64,000 nucleotides of DNA, from positions 1 through 64,000 of the forward strand of contig JBGAWE010000002.1 of the NCBI GenBank assembly GCA_044227705.1, written 5' to 3'. A program made the position numbers and the translations under genes. This document shows positions 60,767-64,000 of the stretch, one piece after another (the stretch's first letter is position 1; the number at the start of each line of letters is the position of its first letter). This stretch comes from JANOQP01 sp044227705. Lineage in GTDB: Bacteria > Bacteroidota > Bacteroidia > Chitinophagales > Saprospiraceae. The notes beneath the pieces were generated by a model that saw only the letters and a program-made list of their open reading frames with translations, searched no databases and was not told the origin of the DNA.

Positions 60767-61324
60767 TTATAGTTCTTCGGTGTGCAGCTGCTTTCGCAGG
60801 TGGATGAGGGCGGCGCGGGTGCGGCTTTTGACCGTCCCGAGCGGCAGCCCGAGTTCGTCGGCCACCTCCTGTTGGGAGTAGCCGAGGAAGTATTGCATGT
60901 CGATGACCTGTTTCAATTTGGGCTCGAGGGCGGCGAGCGTCGTGTCGAGGCCGAGGAACTCGACCTGCTTTATTTCCGGTGCGTGCGCACCGACAGTTAC
61001 GAGGGCATCGTCGGATTGGATTGCCTGTTTTTGAGAAAAATAAGCCGACCGCATGAAATCGAGCGCCGTGCGTCGCGCGACGACGACGAGCCATGTGTAG
61101 AGCCGCCCTTTCGAGGGGTCGTAGCGGGCGATGTTGCGCCAGATTTTCACGAAGGTGTCCTGCAAGAGGTTCTCCGTCTCGGCGGCCGAGTTGGTAATGT
61201 GGAAGATGATGCCGTGCAGGGCGCGACCGTAGTTGTCGTACAGCTCGGCGAAGGCGGCCTGCTCGCCTAGTTTTAGTCGCTCGACCAGCTTTGTCTCCGT
61301 TGGGGTCGGCTCTGCAATTCCCAT
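60767..61324 (-). CDS. ECF RNA polymerase sigma factor
   Basis: A 185-residue sigma-70 family factor of the extracytoplasmic-function type. Region 2 shows AFAELYDNYGRAL, LLQDTFVKIWRNIARYDPSKG and RLYTWLVVVARRTALDFMRS (the -10 reading part); region 4 shows YFLGYSQQEVADELGLPLGT followed by VKSRTRAALIHLRKQL (helix-turn-helix for -35). The downstream gene is its likely anti-sigma factor. Target promoters cannot be read from this window. Confidence 0.92.
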   Translation of the reverse strand: MGIAEPTPTETKLVERLKLGEQAAFAELYDNYGRALHGIIFHITNSAAETENLLQDTFVKIWRNIARYDPSKGRLYTWLVVVARRTALDFMRSAYFSQKQAIQSDDALVTVGAHAPEIKQVEFLGLDTTLAALEPKLKQVIDMQYFLGYSQQEVADELGLPLGTVKSRTRAALIHLRKQLHTEEL

Positions 61325-61492
61325 TGGACGGGTCTTGATTTTGGCTCAAAACTATTGAGCAAGCGGCGAAAAAGCCCTGTTCTCAAAAAAATCGAACCGC
61401 CGCAATCCGGTTCTGCGGCCTCCCCGTAACTGGCTGCAACCCGGCCGGAAGTGCGCCGGGGCTTTTTCAAACCAACCAAATCTTTCTTCCAA

Positions 61493-61789
61493 ATGCGCAC
61501 CATGCTCAAATGCGTCCTCGACACCGAGGCATCCAACAAGGCCATCCACGACGGCTCGCTCGGCACCATCATCGAAAAACTGATGCAGCGCACGCAGCCC
61601 GAGGCCACCTACTTCACGGCCGACGGCGGCCACCGCACCATCTACGTCTTCTTCGACATGAAGGAGTCGGCCGACATGCCCTACGTCGGCGAGATGCTCT
61701 TCGACAAGTTCAAGGCCAACGTCACCGTCCAGCCGGTGATGAGCCCCGAGGAGCTGAAGCGCGGGCTGGCGAAGACCTTTCAGGATTGA
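61493..61789 (+). CDS. Small dimeric alpha-beta barrel-like protein
   Basis: A 98-residue soluble protein: MLKCVLDTEASNKAIHDGSL, PEATYFTADGGHRTIYVFFDM, ADMPYVGEMLF and VTVQPVMSPEELKRGL. The order strand-helix-strand-strand-helix-strand and the YFFDM-like block recall a family of ~95-residue proteins of dimeric alpha-beta barrel fold, widespread but without known function. Two starts (61493, 61502) are possible. Confidence 0.7.
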   Translation: MRTMLKCVLDTEASNKAIHDGSLGTIIEKLMQRTQPEATYFTADGGHRTIYVFFDMKESADMPYVGEMLFDKFKANVTVQPVMSPEELKRGLAKTFQD

Positions 61790-61804
61790 CGAATGACGGG
61801 TGAT

Positions 61805-61853
61805 GAACTGCGATTTGCGATTTGGATGCGCTCCCGCTCGTAGATCGCAGTTC
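61805..61853. repeat. Inverted repeat after the barrel-like protein gene
   Basis: Arms GAACTGCGAT (61805-61814) and ATCGCAGTTC (61844-61853) are extended imperfectly by TGACGA/TCGTCA words on both sides. Such GATTTGCGATTT/GTCAATCGTCAAT words look like a dispersed intergenic repeat. There is no clear T-run, so termination is uncertain. Confidence 0.6.
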
Positions 61854-61908
61854 GTCAATCGTCAATCAAAAAACATCTCCCCTCCATCAATCAAACATCA
61901 ACCATCCG

Positions 61909-62439
61909 ATGGCATCCTACCATTTCACCACCCGCTGGCTCGTCGAGGCGACCTGCGAAGAGGTCTACGACATCCTCGGCGAGGCCGACGACCTGCCCCG
62001 CTGGTGGCCAAGCGTCTACCTCGACGTTCAAATCCTGAAAAAAGGCCAGCCCGGCGGCCTCGGAAAAGAGGTCTCCCTTTTGACGAAGGGCTGGCTGCCG
62101 TACAAGCTGCGCTGGCAGTTCCGCGTCACCGCCGTCGACAAGCCGAAGGGCTTCAGCATCGAGGCTTGGGGAGACTTCGTCGGGACGGGCGTGTGGACCT
62201 TCCGACCCTCGGCCGACGACCCCAGGTTTTGCGAAATCATCTACGACTGGGACATCGACGCCGAAAAGCCCCTGCTCAAAAAGCTGACGTGGCTGCTGCG
62301 CCCCGCCTTCTCCGCCAACCACGAATGGGCGATGCGAAAAGGCGAGGAGAGCCTCCGCCTCGAACTGCTCCGCCACCGCGCCCGGCTGGCCGGTCTGGAG
62401 GCCGAGGTGCCGCCGCCGCCCCGGGCGGTCTTTGCCTGA
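61909..62439 (+). CDS. SRPBCC/polyketide-cyclase-like ligand-binding protein
   Basis: A 176-residue soluble protein with the START/SRPBCC pattern: HFTTRWLVEATCEEVYDILG, DDLPRWWPSVYLDVQIL, a long central strand region (KLRWQFRVTAVDKPKGFSIEA split over its length) and a C-terminal helix (FSANHEWAMRKGEESLRLEL) with a His. Such proteins bind hydrophobic ligands in a cavity; no specific ligand or reaction is evident. The start at 61909 directly precedes the first strand. Confidence 0.85.
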   Translation: MASYHFTTRWLVEATCEEVYDILGEADDLPRWWPSVYLDVQILKKGQPGGLGKEVSLLTKGWLPYKLRWQFRVTAVDKPKGFSIEAWGDFVGTGVWTFRPSADDPRFCEIIYDWDIDAEKPLLKKLTWLLRPAFSANHEWAMRKGEESLRLELLRHRARLAGLEAEVPPPPRAVFA

Positions 62440-62544
62440 AAACCCGCCTTTCCGGCTCAAAATCAACCTTTTGGCCATTGTTGGCGTCCCCCCGACAACC
62501 CTTCAGCTTAACTTCTCACCAAATTTCAAAACTCAATTTAGGGC

Positions 62545-62967
62545 ATGAACACGACCAAGCTCCTCCTCTCCGCACTTGTCTACACTGTCGTCTGCACGGC
62601 CTTTGCCATCGTCTACCACGAGCAGATTTTCGGCGGCCAGTACACGGGTTTCAACATCTACTCGGCGGGCGAGAACTTCTCCATTCCCCTCGCTGTCGTC
62701 GGCTCCGTCATCGAGGGCCTCGTGCTGGCCTATTGCGTCCAGCGGTTCGGGCCGCCGACGGGGCGCGTCGGCTTCGGCATTGTGATGGGCCTTATCCTCG
62801 TCGCCTTCGCCAGCAGCTACGGCGTCTTCCAGACCGCCGCCCTCGAAAACGTGCAGGGCGGCGGGCGCGGCCTTTTCATCGCCCTCGAGCTGGTGGCAAT
62901 GGCCCTCTACGGCATCATCGGCGGGGCCGTCGTCGGTTGGATAAACCGCGAGCGGGCGGCGAACTGA
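62545..62967 (+). CDS. Four-helix membrane protein of unknown function
   Basis: A 140-residue membrane protein with four hydrophobic helices: LLLSALVYTVVCTAFAIVY, SIPLAVVGSVIEGLVLAYCV, GFGIVMGLILVAFASSYGVF and LFIALELVAMALYGIIGGAVV. I do not recognise a named family. A terminator follows. A GTTGGCGTCC-type repeat unit lies in the gap before it (62480-62500). Confidence 0.75.
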   Translation: MNTTKLLLSALVYTVVCTAFAIVYHEQIFGGQYTGFNIYSAGENFSIPLAVVGSVIEGLVLAYCVQRFGPPTGRVGFGIVMGLILVAFASSYGVFQTAALENVQGGGRGLFIALELVAMALYGIIGGAVVGWINRERAAN

Positions 62968-62988
62968 AAGCGGCCGCGCCTGTTGAAG

Positions 62989-63028
62989 GAAGCCGTCCTC
63001 GAAACACTCGGGGGCGGCTTCTTTTTTT
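62989..63028 (+). terminator. Terminator after the four-helix membrane protein gene
   Basis: Stem GAAGCCG/CGGCTTC (62989-62995 and 63015-63021) is followed by seven T. Confidence 0.8.
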
Positions 63029-63048
63029 CACGAAAAACATCCTCCAAC

Positions 63049-63600
63049 ATGAAGATAGCCATCCTCTCGGCGAGCGTCCGCAGCGGGCGCAACAGCCACC
63101 GCGTCGCCCTTTTCCTCCAAAAATTCCTTTCCGAAAAGCACGGCGCGGAAGTCGAGCTGCTCGACCTGCAGGCCCTCAACTTCCCGATTTTCGAGGAAAG
63201 GCTGAAGTTCCAAAAGGAGCCGCTGCCCTCGGCCGTCGCCTTTTCGCAGAGCATCCGCTCGGCCGACGGCGTGGTAATCGTCTCGCCGGAGTACAACGGC
63301 AGCCTGCCAGCCAGCCTGAAAAACGCCATCGATCTGCTCAACGACGAGTGGCGGCGCAAGCCCGTCGCGCTCGCCCCGGTCAGCGCGGGGCCGTTCGGCG
63401 GGGCGCAGGCGACGGTGGCGATGGTCTTCCCGCTCTGGAAAATCGGGGCGTTCCTCTCGCGGGTGCCCTTCCCCACTCCGAAGGTGGCCGAGGCCTTCGC
63501 CGAGGATGGAACGCCGACCGACGCGGAAGGCGCCGAAAAGCGCGCGGCGGCTTTCGCGGAAGAACTCTTCTGGGTCATCCGAGCGGCGAAGACCGCCTGA
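63049..63600 (+). CDS. NAD(P)H-dependent FMN reductase family protein
   Basis: A 183-residue flavodoxin-fold protein: ILSASVRSGRNSHRVALFL binds the FMN phosphate, and VIVSPEYNGSLPASLKNAIDLL is the family signature. It would reduce flavin or quinones with NAD(P)H. The start at 63049 begins at the first strand. It is 14 bp upstream of a Crp/Fnr-type regulator gene, so the two may be co-transcribed. Confidence 0.9.
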   Translation: MKIAILSASVRSGRNSHRVALFLQKFLSEKHGAEVELLDLQALNFPIFEERLKFQKEPLPSAVAFSQSIRSADGVVIVSPEYNGSLPASLKNAIDLLNDEWRRKPVALAPVSAGPFGGAQATVAMVFPLWKIGAFLSRVPFPTPKVAEAFAEDGTPTDAEGAEKRAAAFAEELFWVIRAAKTA

Positions 63601-63614
63601 AAACCGGGGAAAAC

Positions 63615-64000
63615 ATGATTCGCCAGCACATCGAACAGAAGCTCGGCCAGCCGCTCACCGACGGCGAGTTCGCCGACGGCGAGTTCGACCGGTTCAGCCA
63701 GCTCCTCCACCCGAAACGGGTGGCCAAAAAAGAGATGCTCATCCGCGAAGGTGCCCGCTGCGCCGACCTAAATTTCGTGGAAAAAGGGGCCCTTTTCTCC
63801 TCCCTCATCGACGCGTCGGGCGACGCGCACGTTGTCCAGTTCGCCCTCGAGGGCTACTGGATAAGCGACTCGAACAGCTTCTGGCACGGGAGACCGGCCC
63901 TTTTCACCGTCGAGGCGTTGGAGGAGTGCCAACTGCTGGCGTTGAGCCGCGAGGGTTTTCAGGCGGCCTGTGATGAGATGCCGAAGTTCGAGCGCTTCTT
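63615..64000 (+). CDS. Crp/Fnr family regulator, 5' part (cut by window end)
   Basis: The first ~128 codons of a CRP-fold protein: LLHPKRVAKKEMLIREGARCADLNFVEKG is the beginning of a cyclic-nucleotide-type beta barrel, followed by EGYWISDSNSFWHG and CQLLALSREGFQAACDEMP. The DNA-binding domain lies beyond the window, so its target cannot be judged. It is a second candidate regulator for the composite promoters, though less favoured than the receiver-CRP fusion because of distance. Confidence 0.85.
   Translation, partial: MIRQHIEQKLGQPLTDGEFADGEFDRFSQLLHPKRVAKKEMLIREGARCADLNFVEKGALFSSLIDASGDAHVVQFALEGYWISDSNSFWHGRPALFTVEALEECQLLALSREGFQAACDEMPKFERF

Noticed and set aside
1..64000. tRNA, rRNA, integrase or transposase genes
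   Set aside because: None could be recognised on either strand by eye; a tRNA scan and profile search would be decisive.

Overview
The window is GC-rich DNA from a Bacteroidota chromosome, most likely of the Saprospiria/Lewinella/Haliscomenobacter kind. The evidence is type IX secretion (T9SS) sorting domains of both types, very large secreted SdrD_B/Ig-like/DUF11 mosaic proteins, a Bacteroidota-type cbb3 oxidase locus (ccoS, fused ccoNO, ccoQ, single-haem ccoP, ccoG, ccoH), weak Shine-Dalgarno sequences, and promoters that fit the Bacteroidota -7 element (xAnnTTTG). The species call is inference. No rRNA, tRNA, CRISPR array or complete insertion sequence was seen.

Layout. 1-2.3 kb: the 3' end of an outer-membrane beta-barrel receptor and a secreted leucine-rich-repeat-like T9SS cargo. 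2.3-10 kb, minus strand: fdhD, a glycerol facilitator and a 2005-residue T9SS type B cargo. 10-19.2 kb: a KilA-N protein, glpK, a SWIM/SNF2 helicase and an FdhF/YdeP-type molybdopterin oxidoreductase, which FdhD may serve. 19.2-40.7 kb: a 0.55-kb gene-free leader, then four giant secreted surface proteins on the plus strand, two of them with long arrays of about 80-residue Ig-like repeats, closed by a strong terminator. 40.7-59.5 kb: a low-oxygen/redox island with a PAS histidine kinase and a receiver-CRP fusion regulator, a cysteine-less thioredoxin-fold protein, two CBS proteins, a (frameshifted) universal stress protein, a DUF2892 membrane protein, the cbb3 oxidase operon with a SafE-like protein, the copper P-type ATPase ccoI, a cation P-type ATPase and an HMA protein. 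59.6-64 kb: Hsp20, an ECF sigma/anti-sigma pair, several small proteins, an FMN reductase and the 5' end of a Crp/Fnr regulator.

Main discovery. In the redox island every transcription unit that has its own upstream gap, apart from the second CBS gene, carries the same composite promoter. Two 12-bp palindromes of the form TGAY-N4-RTCA lie 22 bp apart (two helical turns), and the centre of the proximal palindrome is 36.5-37.5 bp from the last G of an xAnnTTTG-like -7 box. This occurs before the kinase-regulator operon, the thioredoxin-like gene, the CBS-Usp operon, DUF2892, the ccoS operon, ccoI, a 96-residue unknown, the cation ATPase and the HMA gene. Two of the pairs sit between divergent genes and fit both directions. 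The geometry is that of a class II CRP/FNR activator at about -41.5 with a second dimer at about -63.5. The receiver-CRP fusion encoded in the same island is the obvious candidate regulator.

Other points of note: an almost perfect 30-bp palindrome inside the KilA-N gene whose arms co-vary in a decayed KilA-N copy 46 kb away; complementary halves of DUF11 domains distributed over the giant surface proteins; a His/Cys-rich insertion and tail in CcoG; a frame break joining ccoH and the SafE-like gene; and a palindromic repeat inserted in frame in the cation ATPase gene.
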